Assembly (NCBI GenBank): GCA_014859785.1
Contig: JACUTP010000013.1
Coordinates: 1 to 20,750, forward strand
Length of the DNA: 20,750 bases
Reading direction: 5' to 3'
DNA from: Candidatus Methanoperedentaceae archaeon
GTDB taxonomy: Archaea; Halobacteriota; Methanosarcinia; Methanosarcinales; Methanoperedenaceae
The position numbers and the translations under genes are program-made. Below, in pieces: positions 6,018 through 13,917 of this stretch (the first letter of the stretch is position 1; the number at the start of each line of letters is the position of its first letter). Under the pieces are notes generated by a model. The model worked only from the letters and a program-made list of their open reading frames with translations. It searched no databases and had not been told where the DNA came from.

Positions 6018-7418
6018 ATGAATTTCAGGACAAAGAATTTCCTCAGGAAAAGGTTCCAGGACTACTATAATAGCACCGACCTTGCCATGCCCCACGACTT
6101 CATAAGACGGGAATGGGGTTTTATCTTTTTTGACCAGATGCCTGAAGTGGTAATGCGCCGCCACAAGGCTTTTTCATCAGGAGGCGAGGCTGCCGAATAT
6201 ATCAGGGGCATGGTTCCAGCCCATTTGTACCATTCGGCGGCTTACTACGAGTATCCGGGCGCAGGTACAATGAAAGAGAAACAGTGGCAGGGTGCCGATC
6301 TTATCTTTGACCTTGACGCAGACCATTTGCCGCAGGTGCCTCGGTCGTATGCCGAAATGCTTGACAACGTTAAAAATGAAACCATGAAACTGCTTGATTT
6401 CCTGCTCGATGATTTCGGTTTTACAGAAGACGTTATAAGTATCGTGTTTTCGGGAGGGCGAGGTTACCACATCCATGTGCATGACCCAAAGGTTCTTTCG
6501 CTTGAAAGTGCAGAAAGGCGGGAGATAGTGGATTATGTGAGTGGGACAGGGCTTATGACTGATTTCCTGTTCAAACCTGCAAAACATAAGGTCTATGCAG
6601 AGGGTAAGTTCGGGAAAAAACAACTTGAATCTTCAAAGAGAATTAGTTCATTTGATGACGTAACCGGAGGATTCGGATGGGGAAAACGTATCAGCCAGTA
6701 TATAATTCATTTCATGAAGGATATTTCCCAAAAAAACAGGGAAGAAGCAGTTAATGAGATGGTTGAGCTAATCAGGGATTACCAGTCAAAAAAAGTATCC
6801 ACGCATCATATATCTCCTGATAAAGAAGAGCTCATTATCAGGATGAAAACAGAAGACGACAAAATGGGATTGAAAAGGATTGCTGATGCTGTCAGGATTC
6901 CGGTTGATGACGTGCGCAACGTCCTGATAAAAAACAATCTGATGAATTTTAAGCGTGAAACAACTGTTAAACTTAATAAAATCAGGAATATGGCACAAAA
7001 CCCGAAGGCTCTGGAAATGATAGGAAAAAAAGGAATGATTGATGACCCATATATTTTCGATGCTGTTGTTGAAAAGGCTATTGAAAATAACAGTATCAAT
7101 CTCGGAAGCGCACATACAGACGAACCCGTCACCGCAGACATAAAGCGTCTCATCCGCATGCCCTCATCCCTGCACGGCGGTTCCGGGATGAAAGTAGTTC
7201 CGCTTACACTTCCGGAATTCAAAAAATTCGAGCCGCTAAACGATGCAGTAGTATTCAGCAGCAGGGAAATCGATATCGAAGTTATATCTCCCCTCAAACC
7301 CCGGAATTCAAAAGTTGAGATGAAAGGAAAAAGCTTTACAGTGTCAGAAGGCATCAATACCCTTCCGGAATATGCGGCAATATACCTGATGTGCCGCGGA
7401 GCAGCTGAATATGCCTGA
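6018..7418 (+). CDS. priS: DNA primase small (catalytic) subunit PriS
   Basis: The catalytic subunit of the archaeal/eukaryal-type primase, which works with PriL to make replication primers. The metal-binding motif LIFDLDADH (two catalytic aspartates in DLD) and the SGGRGYHIHVHD motif are both clear. I place the start at 6018 because MNFRTKNFLRKRFQDYY resembles the usual N-terminus of the family and a TATA-like box lies about 25 bases upstream. An in-frame ATG at 5985 would add 11 residues and has only weak upstream signals. The protein is then 466 residues. The C-terminal part beyond the catalytic core is longer than in many PriS proteins and has basic, helical stretches. The GINS gene overlaps its end by 8 bases, the usual replication pairing in archaea. 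Confidence 0.95.
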   Translation: MNFRTKNFLRKRFQDYYNSTDLAMPHDFIRREWGFIFFDQMPEVVMRRHKAFSSGGEAAEYIRGMVPAHLYHSAAYYEYPGAGTMKEKQWQGADLIFDLDADHLPQVPRSYAEMLDNVKNETMKLLDFLLDDFGFTEDVISIVFSGGRGYHIHVHDPKVLSLESAERREIVDYVSGTGLMTDFLFKPAKHKVYAEGKFGKKQLESSKRISSFDDVTGGFGWGKRISQYIIHFMKDISQKNREEAVNEMVELIRDYQSKKVSTHHISPDKEELIIRMKTEDDKMGLKRIADAVRIPVDDVRNVLIKNNLMNFKRETTVKLNKIRNMAQNPKALEMIGKKGMIDDPYIFDAVVEKAIENNSINLGSAHTDEPVTADIKRLIRMPSSLHGGSGMKVVPLTLPEFKKFEPLNDAVVFSSREIDIEVISPLKPRNSKVEMKGKSFTVSEGINTLPEYAAIYLMCRGAAEYA

Positions 7419-8109
7419 CCCAAGAACAGACCTTGACGTTATCTTAAAAATTGAAAGGAACAAACGTAAGAAACTTGTTCCACTTGAAAACGATTTCTAC
7501 GAAAAGGTCGCAGGACAGATACGAAAACTCGAATCCGAAAAACGTAAGATAGAAGACCCGTATGGCACAAAATACGCTATCCTGGAAGACAGCGTCAAAA
7601 CTACACGGAAAGCCATTGACAGCATAATATACAACAGGACTACCAAAATCATCCAGGAAGCACGGCATGCGGCAGAAATTGCCCATCTTCACAGATCATC
7701 CGATGACAGAGGTGATAATCTTGACTCAATGACACAGGAAGAGCGGGAATTCTATAACTCCCTTGTCAAACTGATGACAGGATACAGAGAAGAACTTGTT
7801 AATAAAATATTTGATAAAAATAGCGTCATTGAAACAACGCAATCATCAACTGGAAAACACCACATGTCAGGAAATACCCCTCTTGAACAAAAGGGAACAA
7901 CCACTGTAAAAGATACCACTGAAGAAGGCACAAAGGATATAAGCAAAGACTACATGTTGGTGCGTTTACTAAAAGATATTCCGACATTTGTCGGGGCAGA
8001 CGGGCGCAACCATACTTTAATGAAAGAAGATGTAGTTGTTTTATCTGCGGTGAATGCCAGGGCATTAATCAACCGTAACGCAGCAACACATATTCAAATT
8101 AAAAGGTGA
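7411..8109 (+). CDS. GINS complex subunit, Gins15/Gins51 type
   Basis: A 232-residue archaeal GINS protein, part of the CMG-like helicase (Cdc45/GAN-MCM-GINS). The helical A domain covers about 8-132 (including YGTKYAILEDSV and MTQEEREFYNSLV). A flexible, low-complexity Thr/Lys/Gly linker spans 137-178. A small B domain follows at 181-228 (MLVRLLKDIPTFVGADG, then ALINRNAATHI). The A-then-B order identifies the Gins15 (Gins51) class rather than the B-then-A Gins23 class. It overlaps the end of priS by 8 bases, and the eL42 gene follows within 5 bases. Linkage to priS is a recurrent archaeal arrangement and supports the call, because sequence conservation in this family is low. Confidence 0.85.
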   Translation: MPDPRTDLDVILKIERNKRKKLVPLENDFYEKVAGQIRKLESEKRKIEDPYGTKYAILEDSVKTTRKAIDSIIYNRTTKIIQEARHAAEIAHLHRSSDDRGDNLDSMTQEEREFYNSLVKLMTGYREELVNKIFDKNSVIETTQSSTGKHHMSGNTPLEQKGTTTVKDTTEEGTKDISKDYMLVRLLKDIPTFVGADGRNHTLMKEDVVVLSAVNARALINRNAATHIQIKR

Positions 8110-8114
8110 CCATC

Positions 8115-8399
8115 ATGAAAATACCCAAGAAATTTAATACATATTGTCCTTTCTGTAAAACCCATACTCCCCATGTGGTGGAAAAGGTTAAAAAAGGAAA
8201 AGCATCTTCCATGACACACATAGTAAGACAGAAAGCAAGACAGAGCGGCATAGGCAACTCAGGCAAGTTCTCAAAAGTTCCGGGCGGAGATAAACCCACA
8301 AAACGCGTAAACCTCAGGTACAGGTGCTCAACCTGCAAGAAAGCGCACCTGAAACCAAAATGTTTCAGGGCAGGTAAATTCGAACTTGTGGAGACTTGA
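8115..8399 (+). CDS. rpl44e: Large ribosomal subunit protein eL42 (L44e)
   Basis: A 94-residue zinc-binding ribosomal protein located near the E site of the 50S subunit. CPFCKTHTPH near the N-terminus and CSTCKKAHLKPKC near the C-terminus supply the four zinc-ligand cysteines. The middle is strongly basic, and the segment HIVRQKARQSGIGNSGKFSK includes the loop typical of the family. I use the ATG at 8115, with GGTGA at 8105-8109 five bases upstream. An in-frame GTG at 8106 lies inside that site and is unlikely. The ribosome-binding site overlaps the GINS stop codon, so translation is probably coupled. The eS27 gene starts three bases after the stop. Confidence 0.96.
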   Translation: MKIPKKFNTYCPFCKTHTPHVVEKVKKGKASSMTHIVRQKARQSGIGNSGKFSKVPGGDKPTKRVNLRYRCSTCKKAHLKPKCFRAGKFELVET

Positions 8400-8401
8400 T
8401 C

Positions 8402-8575
8402 ATGGAACCTAAAAGTAGATTCTTAAAAGTTAAATGCAACGATTGCGAGAATGAGCAGGTTGTTTTCGGGTGTGCAAGCGCACCTGTCAGCTGCCTTGTA
8501 TGCGGCAGGACACTTGCCCAACCCACTGGAGGCAAAGCAATCATTAAGACGCAGATTGTAGAGGTTCTGGAATAA
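8402..8575 (+). CDS. rps27e: Small ribosomal subunit protein eS27 (S27e)
   Basis: A 57-residue zinc-ribbon protein of the 30S subunit, read directly from the bases. It starts MEPKSRFLKVKCNDCENEQ. The zinc ribbon is formed by CNDC near residue 12 and CLVCG near residue 37, followed by TLAQPTGGKAIIKTQIVEVLE, the characteristic family tail. Length is normal for archaea. Its ATG lies two bases after the eL42 stop codon, and its TAA overlaps the ATG of the aIF2-alpha gene (TAATG), so the three genes form a tightly coupled translation unit. eL42 and eS27 are side by side in many archaeal genomes. Confidence 0.96.
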   Translation: MEPKSRFLKVKCNDCENEQVVFGCASAPVSCLVCGRTLAQPTGGKAIIKTQIVEVLE

Positions 8576-9369
8576 TGGAAAGAATCGGATGGCCTGAAGA
8601 AGGTGACTTTGTAGTATGTAGTGTCAAGAAAGTCACTGATTTCGGGGCGTTCGTCGGACTTGATGAATACGGGGGCAAAGAGGGATTAATCCATATCTCA
8701 GAGGTTGCTTCCGGCTGGGTCAAGTATATCAAGGACCATGTCAGGGAAGGACAGAAGATAGTCTGCAAAGTACTTTTCGTTGACCCTGATAAACAGCACA
8801 TCGACCTTTCGCTCAAGGATGTAAACGAACACCAGCGCAGGGAAAAAATCCAGGAGTGGAAGAACGAGCAAAAAGCGGAAAAATGGATACAGTATGTAGC
8901 CGAAACCACGAAAACAGATAAGGCAGGACTTGATAAGTTAACAAATCTGTTTTACGATAAATACGGTAATGTCTATTCTGCTTTTGAGATTGCGTTGTTA
9001 AGCGGGGATTCAGCATTAATAAAAATAGGTGTAAGTGCAGACGTTGCAAAGATGATTACCCAGGTTGCAAACGAGAACCTGAAAAAGCCACAGGTGGATA
9101 TTTCAGGTTATGTTGACCTCACATGTCCAAACCCTGACGGTATTGAGGTTATAAGGAAAGCACTGATAAAAGCCAACGAAGCAGACGGGGATGATATAAA
9201 AGTTGAGGTTTCGTATGTCGGGGCTCCAAGGTACAGGATTCATATTATCGCACCGGATTATAAAAAAGCGGAAAATATCCTTAAAAAATCATCAGACTCA
9301 GCAATTAAAATTGTACAAAAAGCCGGTGGAACAGGTGAGTTTTTCAGGCATAAAGAACAGAAAACCTGA
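8575..9369 (+). CDS. eif2a: Translation initiation factor aIF2 alpha subunit
   Basis: A 264-residue alpha subunit of the heterotrimeric archaeal factor aIF2, which delivers initiator Met-tRNA to the small ribosomal subunit. An S1/OB domain spans about 10-83 (FVVCSVKKVTDFGAFVGLDE, then GLIHISEVASGWVKYI and HIDLSLKDV). A helical domain follows at about 85-165. The C-terminal alpha/beta domain (175-264), containing YVGAPRYRIHIIAPDYKKAE, contacts the gamma subunit. Length and order match the family. The gene overlaps the eS27 stop by one base and is followed by Nop10 after 39 bases. The segment eS27, aIF2-alpha, Nop10, PAC2-family protein is a widely conserved archaeal gene string. Confidence 0.96.
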   Translation: MERIGWPEEGDFVVCSVKKVTDFGAFVGLDEYGGKEGLIHISEVASGWVKYIKDHVREGQKIVCKVLFVDPDKQHIDLSLKDVNEHQRREKIQEWKNEQKAEKWIQYVAETTKTDKAGLDKLTNLFYDKYGNVYSAFEIALLSGDSALIKIGVSADVAKMITQVANENLKKPQVDISGYVDLTCPNPDGIEVIRKALIKANEADGDDIKVEVSYVGAPRYRIHIIAPDYKKAENILKKSSDSAIKIVQKAGGTGEFFRHKEQKT

Positions 9370-9408
9370 GTTTTAAGTAATATAATATGGCAGATACCCG
9401 GAGTAATT

Positions 9409-9567
9409 ATGGTATCCAAAATAAGAAAATGTTCTTGTGGAAGATATACCCTTAAAGAGGTATGTCCTGTATGCGGGGAGCAGACTAAGTATTCCAGACC
9501 CGCGCGGTTCTCACTTGAAGACAGGTATGGAAAATATAGAAGGATGGCAAAGAAGACGATATTATGA
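9409..9567 (+). CDS. nop10: H/ACA ribonucleoprotein protein Nop10
   Basis: A 52-residue protein of the archaeal H/ACA RNP, which guides pseudouridylation of rRNA together with Cbf5, Gar1 and L7Ae. I read it from the bases: MVSKIRKCSCGRYTLKEVCP, then VCGEQTKYSRPARFSLEDRYGKYRRM. The N-terminal zinc ribbon usually has two CxxC pairs. Here the pairs are CSC (Cys8, Cys10) and CPVC (Cys19, Cys22), so the first has one residue between the cysteines rather than two. The C-terminal RFSLEDRYGKYRR helix that contacts Cbf5 is well preserved. GGAG at 9400-9403 lies five bases before the ATG. The stop overlaps the start of the PAC2-family gene (ATGATG). Confidence 0.93.
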   Translation: MVSKIRKCSCGRYTLKEVCPVCGEQTKYSRPARFSLEDRYGKYRRMAKKTIL

Positions 9568-10325
9568 TGGAAACTACTGTTGTAAGGTTAAAGAAACCCA
9601 GGCTCAAGAAGCCGATTCTAATTGAGGGGCTTCCCGGAGTCGGGCATGTCGGGAAACTGGTTGCCGAGCATATGATTGATGAACTCGGTGCTGAAAAGAT
9701 TATTGAAATATATTCGCCGCATTTCCCGCCGCAGGTAATCGTAGAAAGTGACGGGACAACACGGCTTGTCAGGAATGAACTTTATTCATATAAAACCGGA
9801 GGTAAACATGACCTTTTGATACTGGTTGGAGACCACCAGAGTGCCACAACCGAAGGGCATTATGAGCTATCGAACGTGTTCCTTGATATTGCCGAGGAGT
9901 TCAAGGTTCACAGGATATACACATTGGGCGGTTATGGTGTCGGGCAGCTTGTCGAGGACCAGGGTGTTATCGGGGCAGCAAACAACATAGAACTTGTCCG
10001 TGAACTTGAAAAAAATGGTGTTGAGTTCAGGGCAAATGAGCCGGGCGGCGGTATTGTGGGTGTTTCAGGATTGCTTCTCGGTCTGGGAATGCAAAGGGGA
10101 ATTGATGCTGCATGTCTCATGGGCGTGACGTCAGGTTACCTTGTTGACCCGAAAAGTGCCCAGGATGTCCTTAAAGTATTATGTTCAATGCTTGAAATTG
10201 AAATCGATATGCAGGCTCTTGAGGAAAGGGCTGCCGAGATGGAAAAAATCGTGGCAAAACTCAGGGAAATGGAACAGAGTCAAATCCCCTCATTCCCGGA
10301 CGACGGACTGGCTTATATAGGGTGA
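9564..10325 (+). CDS. Proteasome assembly chaperone family (PAC2) protein
   Basis: A 253-residue PAC2-family protein (COG2047 type), related to the archaeal PbaA/PbaB factors and eukaryotic proteasome assembly chaperones. Visible family features are PILIEGLPGVGHVGKLVAEH (17-36), a conserved glycine-rich start; ILVGDHQS (86-93); YTLGGYGVGQ (119-128); and GGGIVGVSGLLLGLG (161-175). The C-terminus ends DDGLAYIG. This resembles an HbYX proteasome-docking tail, but tyrosine is third from last rather than penultimate. Start choice between the ATG codons at 9564 and 9567 is open. It overlaps the Nop10 stop. Whether it acts on the 20S proteasome in this organism is inference from the family. Confidence 0.88.
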   Translation: MMETTVVRLKKPRLKKPILIEGLPGVGHVGKLVAEHMIDELGAEKIIEIYSPHFPPQVIVESDGTTRLVRNELYSYKTGGKHDLLILVGDHQSATTEGHYELSNVFLDIAEEFKVHRIYTLGGYGVGQLVEDQGVIGAANNIELVRELEKNGVEFRANEPGGGIVGVSGLLLGLGMQRGIDAACLMGVTSGYLVDPKSAQDVLKVLCSMLEIEIDMQALEERAAEMEKIVAKLREMEQSQIPSFPDDGLAYIG

Positions 10326-10996
10326 AATTTTCCCTGTTTCTTATGCAGCAGGAATGTATATTCTGTAACGGCAATTCAGTATCAATAATCAAACCTGCTG
10401 GTTCCGGGGACACCCCTGAAAACCGCTGTTTCCTGAAATGTGGGGTATGTGACCTTGTTTTTGTACCTGAACAGTTCCATCTTTCACCAGATGACGAGAT
10501 AGCACGATACAGGCTTCATGATAATTCGTTGTCGAATGAAGGCTACGTCTGGCTGTTTAAGGAGAAAATAGCTCTTGTACGGTATTATTGTACAGATGTT
10601 AATTCAGCACTTGATTACGGGTGCGGTCCTGAACCCGTACTTGCCGAACTGCTGAGGAGGGAGGGATTTAATTGTGATGTTTTTGACCCGCATTTTTTCC
10701 CGGAATTTCCTGGCGGGAAGTTCGACCTTGTTATTTCAACAGAAGTTTTTGAACATTTCAGGAAAATAAAACCCGAACTTGAACGTATCAGGGCATGTCT
10801 TAATCCGGGCGGGTTCCTTGCTGTCATGACAGGATTCCATGATGCTGTGGATTGTTTTGAAAAATGGTGGTATATCACCGACCCCACGCATATCTGCTTT
10901 TTCAGTATGCGCACGTTTGGGTGGATTGCTGAAAGATTCGGGTTCAGGATAATTTATACAAACATGAAGAATTTCGTTATCATGCAGTTGCTTTAA
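10322..10996 (+). CDS. Zinc-ribbon class I SAM-dependent methyltransferase
   Basis: A 224-residue protein with two parts. An N-terminal zinc ribbon has Cys12/Cys15 and Cys40/Cys43 (CIFC and CGVC), numbered from the GTG. A Rossmann-type methyltransferase follows, with LDYGCGP (97-103) as SAM motif I, a strand-2 acid in CDVFDPHF, FDLVISTEVFEHF as motif II, and LNPGGFLAVMTGF as motif III. A tail with WWYITDPTHICFFSMRTF follows, a pattern known from bacterial Methyltransf_23-like proteins. The substrate is unknown. The GTG at 10322 overlaps the PAC2 stop. ATG at 10343 is an alternative that starts just before the zinc ribbon; neither has a convincing ribosome-binding site. It ends the super-operon, and the convergent DUF1015 gene lies 12 bases away. 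Confidence 0.8.
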   Translation: MKFSLFLMQQECIFCNGNSVSIIKPAGSGDTPENRCFLKCGVCDLVFVPEQFHLSPDDEIARYRLHDNSLSNEGYVWLFKEKIALVRYYCTDVNSALDYGCGPEPVLAELLRREGFNCDVFDPHFFPEFPGGKFDLVISTEVFEHFRKIKPELERIRACLNPGGFLAVMTGFHDAVDCFEKWWYITDPTHICFFSMRTFGWIAERFGFRIIYTNMKNFVIMQLL

Positions 10997-11008
10997 TAAT
11001 GCCTGAAA

Positions 11009-12304
11009 CTACCCTATCTGCCGCATGATAATCCCTTCCGCAACCTTGGGAAGGAACAACGTTGATTTCTGCGGGAAATTCTTTCCCTCCTCAAACGCCT
11101 TTTTCTCGACATCCCTTACAGAAAACTGGTTTAAAAGAAACGCAACATCGTACTCACCACTATCCACCCTTGAAATCGCCTCATAGGGGCTTGCATTGAA
11201 ATAAACATCATCTACGGGCTTACCCCTGATTACAGGATTAATAAGCCAGTCATGAAGAGCTATCAGGTCAAGCCCAACCGTTTCACCGCAGGCTCCTGAA
11301 AGTTCACGAACAGCTTTCTCATCTGCCCTGAGTATCGTGTATTTTTTCCCGTCATACATCCCGAGCCTGACATCATATTCGCTTTCACGTTCACGAAGTA
11401 CTGAATAGAACTCCTCGCCTGTAATATCGCCCTGCCACACAACTGAAAAATACCCGAAAATCTTGGTTTCAAGATTATCCCGGCTGAAATTCCTGACAGT
11501 CCGGTGCCATGGGAGAAGAAGAAGCGCCCTGTCAGTGCCTTCCATAAGCATCATCATTGTGTATTCGATGCCGTCTTTTTTCCTCATTGTATTGGAGGCG
11601 GTGTACCTGTGATGCCCGTCAAGAATGAGAAGGTTTTTTCCTGCCATCATTTCGGTAATCCTGTTTACCAGGGTTTCATCCGTGAGTTCCCACAGTAAAT
11701 GGCTGTTTCCATCCAGCGTTACATTAACAATCGGGAGACGTTCCGGGTTCGGGACATAATCCGGGCGCTTGAATCCGAGATATTTCTCGAAAAGATTGTT
11801 AAGGTCATGACCAGGCATGCTGTATTCTGCTGTAATAGGCGAGAAATTCATCATGCAGGCTTTCATCACCTCGTAGCGTTCTACGGTGTTGGTTTCAAAA
11901 ATGTTCTCGTGCCCGACAATGTTTCCCTCACCAAGCTCTTCCACCTTAACAAGGGAGACCAGCCCGAAGACAAAATAGCTGCTTCTGCGGTCTTTTTCAT
12001 GAAGCTGTACAAGGGTTTCCGGGGGGAGGTTAAACATTATCCCGTAAATGTAAAATCCGGGGTTTTCCCTCTCAACAATGGTATTTGATTCTTTCAGGGC
12101 GTCCAGGCTTTTTTTAGCGTATCTTATATACTCGTCCCTGTCCATGTCATATCCTCGCGTGGTTACGTGGATTATGTTGTTTTTTTCCATGGCATACTTC
12201 CTGTGGGTTGTTCTGTCTATTGTATCGTAGACCGGACAGACCAGCTTTTCAATTGGAAGCTGCGGGTTAAGAATAGTGGCTTTGAAGGGGCGAATATCTA
12301 CCAT
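11009..12304 (-). CDS. DUF1015 family protein
   Basis: A 431-residue member of DUF1015 (COG4198), a widespread family without an agreed activity. Family features: VDIRPFKATILNP at the N-terminus, CPVYDTID (23-30), NPGFYIYGI (81-89) and the hallmark LDGHHRYTAS (228-237), a ParB/sulfiredoxin-like nucleotide-binding motif. By analogy with other ParB-like enzymes that use ATP or ADP, it may be a small-molecule kinase, but that is only inference. The C-terminus contains DVAFLLNQFSVRDVE. Full length, no membrane segments. It is divergent from the AIR-synthase-like gene, and two short inverted repeats lie in the gap between them. It is convergent with the methyltransferase gene. Confidence 0.85.
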   Translation of the reverse strand: MVDIRPFKATILNPQLPIEKLVCPVYDTIDRTTHRKYAMEKNNIIHVTTRGYDMDRDEYIRYAKKSLDALKESNTIVERENPGFYIYGIMFNLPPETLVQLHEKDRRSSYFVFGLVSLVKVEELGEGNIVGHENIFETNTVERYEVMKACMMNFSPITAEYSMPGHDLNNLFEKYLGFKRPDYVPNPERLPIVNVTLDGNSHLLWELTDETLVNRITEMMAGKNLLILDGHHRYTASNTMRKKDGIEYTMMMLMEGTDRALLLLPWHRTVRNFSRDNLETKIFGYFSVVWQGDITGEEFYSVLRERESEYDVRLGMYDGKKYTILRADEKAVRELSGACGETVGLDLIALHDWLINPVIRGKPVDDVYFNASPYEAISRVDSGEYDVAFLLNQFSVRDVEKKAFEEGKNFPQKSTLFLPKVAEGIIMRQIG

Positions 12305-12336
12305 TGTTTGAGTATCCTGTCGTGTTTTTTATTGGA

Positions 12337-12366
12337 TTGGGATACCCAAATGTCAATATCGGACAT
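12337..12366. promoter_or_regulatory. Two adjacent inverted repeats in a divergent promoter region
   Basis: TTGGG-ATA-CCCAA at 12337-12349 is followed directly by ATGTC-N7-GACAT at 12350-12366. They lie 33-62 bases upstream of the DUF1015 start, in the gap shared with the divergent PurM/HypE-like gene. The placement suits a regulator controlling one or both genes. Each stem is only five bases, so chance is possible. Confidence 0.25.
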
Positions 12367-12454
12367 GAATGTTTCGAATGATGTTACTATAAATTAGAAA
12401 ACAGTTTAGTGTTACGCAATCCGGTAAGAATTACAAACCGTTAGTATTTACAAT

Positions 12455-12460
12455 TATAAA
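12455..12460 (+). promoter_or_regulatory. TATA box and short leader of the PurM/HypE-like gene
   Basis: TATAAA lies 42 bases before the ATG at 12502. A start about 27 bases downstream of it would leave a leader of roughly 15-20 bases. That leader contains AGTGAT (12492-12497), a Shine-Dalgarno-like site four bases before the ATG. Confidence 0.45.
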
Positions 12461-12501
12461 GCCAAGTTACTCAAAACATCCTGTAAAAATAAGTGATACA
12501 A

Positions 12502-13824
12502 ATGGACATTGAAGGTTATGCAAGGCGCGGACTCCTGGGTAATGATGCAAACCTCAGGGAAAAATTAACAGGGCGCATCCTTGAGATAAAAAACATATCC
12601 CGTGAACATGCATGGGAAATCGCTAATGCCGTAATCGTGGAAGCGAAAGCCACGGTTAACCTGCAAAACGAGATACTAAAACCCGTGAAAAGCGGAGTAA
12701 CCATGGGAGAGTTCGGTGTCGGCTCCCGCGGCGCCGGGGATTTTTATACCCACGAGAAGATTGCAGAAGTAATTGGTAAAACGTCTGCCGTTGTTGATAC
12801 CTCGCATCTTGATGATTCTGGTGTTGTGTGCGCCGGCGGACAGTATATCGTGGTCAATATTGACGGCATACATTCACGGCTTTCTGAGTTCCCGTTCCTT
12901 GCTGGTTTCCATGTTGCTCGGGCAGCACTCAGGGATGTGTATGTCATGGGAGCACGTCCTGTTGCGATGCTGTCAGATATTCATGTGGCTGATGACGGGG
13001 ATATCGGGAAGATTTTCGACCATATCGCAGGTATCACGGCAGTTTCCGAGCTAACGGGCGTGCCGCTGATTACAGGAAGCACCCTGCGGATTGGCGGGGA
13101 CATGGTTATCGGCGAGCGGATGACAGGCGGTGTGGGCGCTGTTGGCGTATCAGAAAGCCTGACGTCACGGATACAGGCAAAAGCCGGTGATGTGATACTA
13201 ATGACAGAAGGCGCTGGCGGCGGAACGGTTTCCACGGCAGCTATCTATTACAGGATGCATGAGATTGTGGATGAGACCATGAATGTCAAGTTTATTGATG
13301 CATGTGAAGGGCTAATGGAAACAGGTCTAATCGGGAATATCCATGCAATGACAGATGTGACAAATGGTGGCGTGCGCGGGGATGCGAAGGAGATTTCAAG
13401 GACGGCTGGCGTTAAGCTTGTTTTCGAGGAAGAAAAGATGCGTGCGCTTGTGAACAGGAAAGTGCTTTCCATGCTTGAGAAACTCGGGATTGATTATCTT
13501 GGCGTGTCGCTGGATGCACTGCTTGTTATTGCGCCGCCAGGATATGCTGACAGTATTATTGATTGCGTGCGTAAAAAGGGAGTGGATATTGATATTGTCG
13601 GGAAGGTTACCGAAGGTGAGGGCGCTGAGCTAATTGTGGGGGGAGATGTCCGTGATTTCACACCGCGCTTCCGTGAGTCGGCATATACGCCTATCAAGAA
13701 GCTTGTTGGCGAGCATACACCCAGGAATTTTGATGAGATGAAAGCTGCGCTGGATGATGCTTCGGCGCGGGCTGTGGAGAAGAAGCGCAGGATTGTGGAC
13801 AGGATAAAAGGAAGTCTTAAGTAA
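12502..13824 (+). CDS. AIR synthase-related protein (PurM/HypE superfamily)
   Basis: A 440-residue ATP-binding protein of the PurM/HypE/SelD superfamily, the long form seen in methanogens. Visible: glycine-rich GEFGVGSRGAGDF (69-81), LDDSGVVCAGG (103-113), VNIDGIHSRL followed by ALRDVYVMGARPVAML (118-157), VILMTEGAGGGT, and TDVTNGGVRGDAKEIS in the second domain. These correspond to the two-domain PurM fold that activates an oxygen through ATP. The SelD catalytic Cys/Sec motif and the HypE C-terminal PRIC tail are both missing, so it is neither a canonical selenophosphate synthetase nor HypE. The substrate is unknown. I prefer ATG 12502 over GTG 12493 because the GTG sits inside the likely ribosome-binding site AGTGAT. 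The DUF1015 gene is divergent from it. Confidence 0.83.
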   Translation: MDIEGYARRGLLGNDANLREKLTGRILEIKNISREHAWEIANAVIVEAKATVNLQNEILKPVKSGVTMGEFGVGSRGAGDFYTHEKIAEVIGKTSAVVDTSHLDDSGVVCAGGQYIVVNIDGIHSRLSEFPFLAGFHVARAALRDVYVMGARPVAMLSDIHVADDGDIGKIFDHIAGITAVSELTGVPLITGSTLRIGGDMVIGERMTGGVGAVGVSESLTSRIQAKAGDVILMTEGAGGGTVSTAAIYYRMHEIVDETMNVKFIDACEGLMETGLIGNIHAMTDVTNGGVRGDAKEISRTAGVKLVFEEEKMRALVNRKVLSMLEKLGIDYLGVSLDALLVIAPPGYADSIIDCVRKKGVDIDIVGKVTEGEGAELIVGGDVRDFTPRFRESAYTPIKKLVGEHTPRNFDEMKAALDDASARAVEKKRRIVDRIKGSLK

Positions 13825-13883
13825 AAAAATGGATGGTGACCGTTTTGACACACAGACTTGCATAAGCCGTATTTTTTGAAATC

Positions 13884-13892
13884 CTTTAAGTA
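13884..13892 (+). promoter_or_regulatory. TATA-like element of the lysine-rich small ORF
   Basis: CTTTAAGTA is centred about 30 bases before the ATG at 13918. The predicted transcript would start within a few bases of that codon (leaderless). Confidence 0.3.
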
Positions 13893-13917
13893 GTTTGGGA
13901 TTTTATTTGTATGTACT

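Noticed and set aside
6806..7423. Long open frame (205 codons) on the minus strand opposite priS
   Set aside because: PriS is unambiguous on the other strand and the antisense product is a low-complexity Ser/Ile/Phe-rich translation.
8106..8114. GTG start for eL42
   Set aside because: The GTG is part of the GGTGA ribosome-binding site, and family members begin at the MKIPKKFNTYC position.
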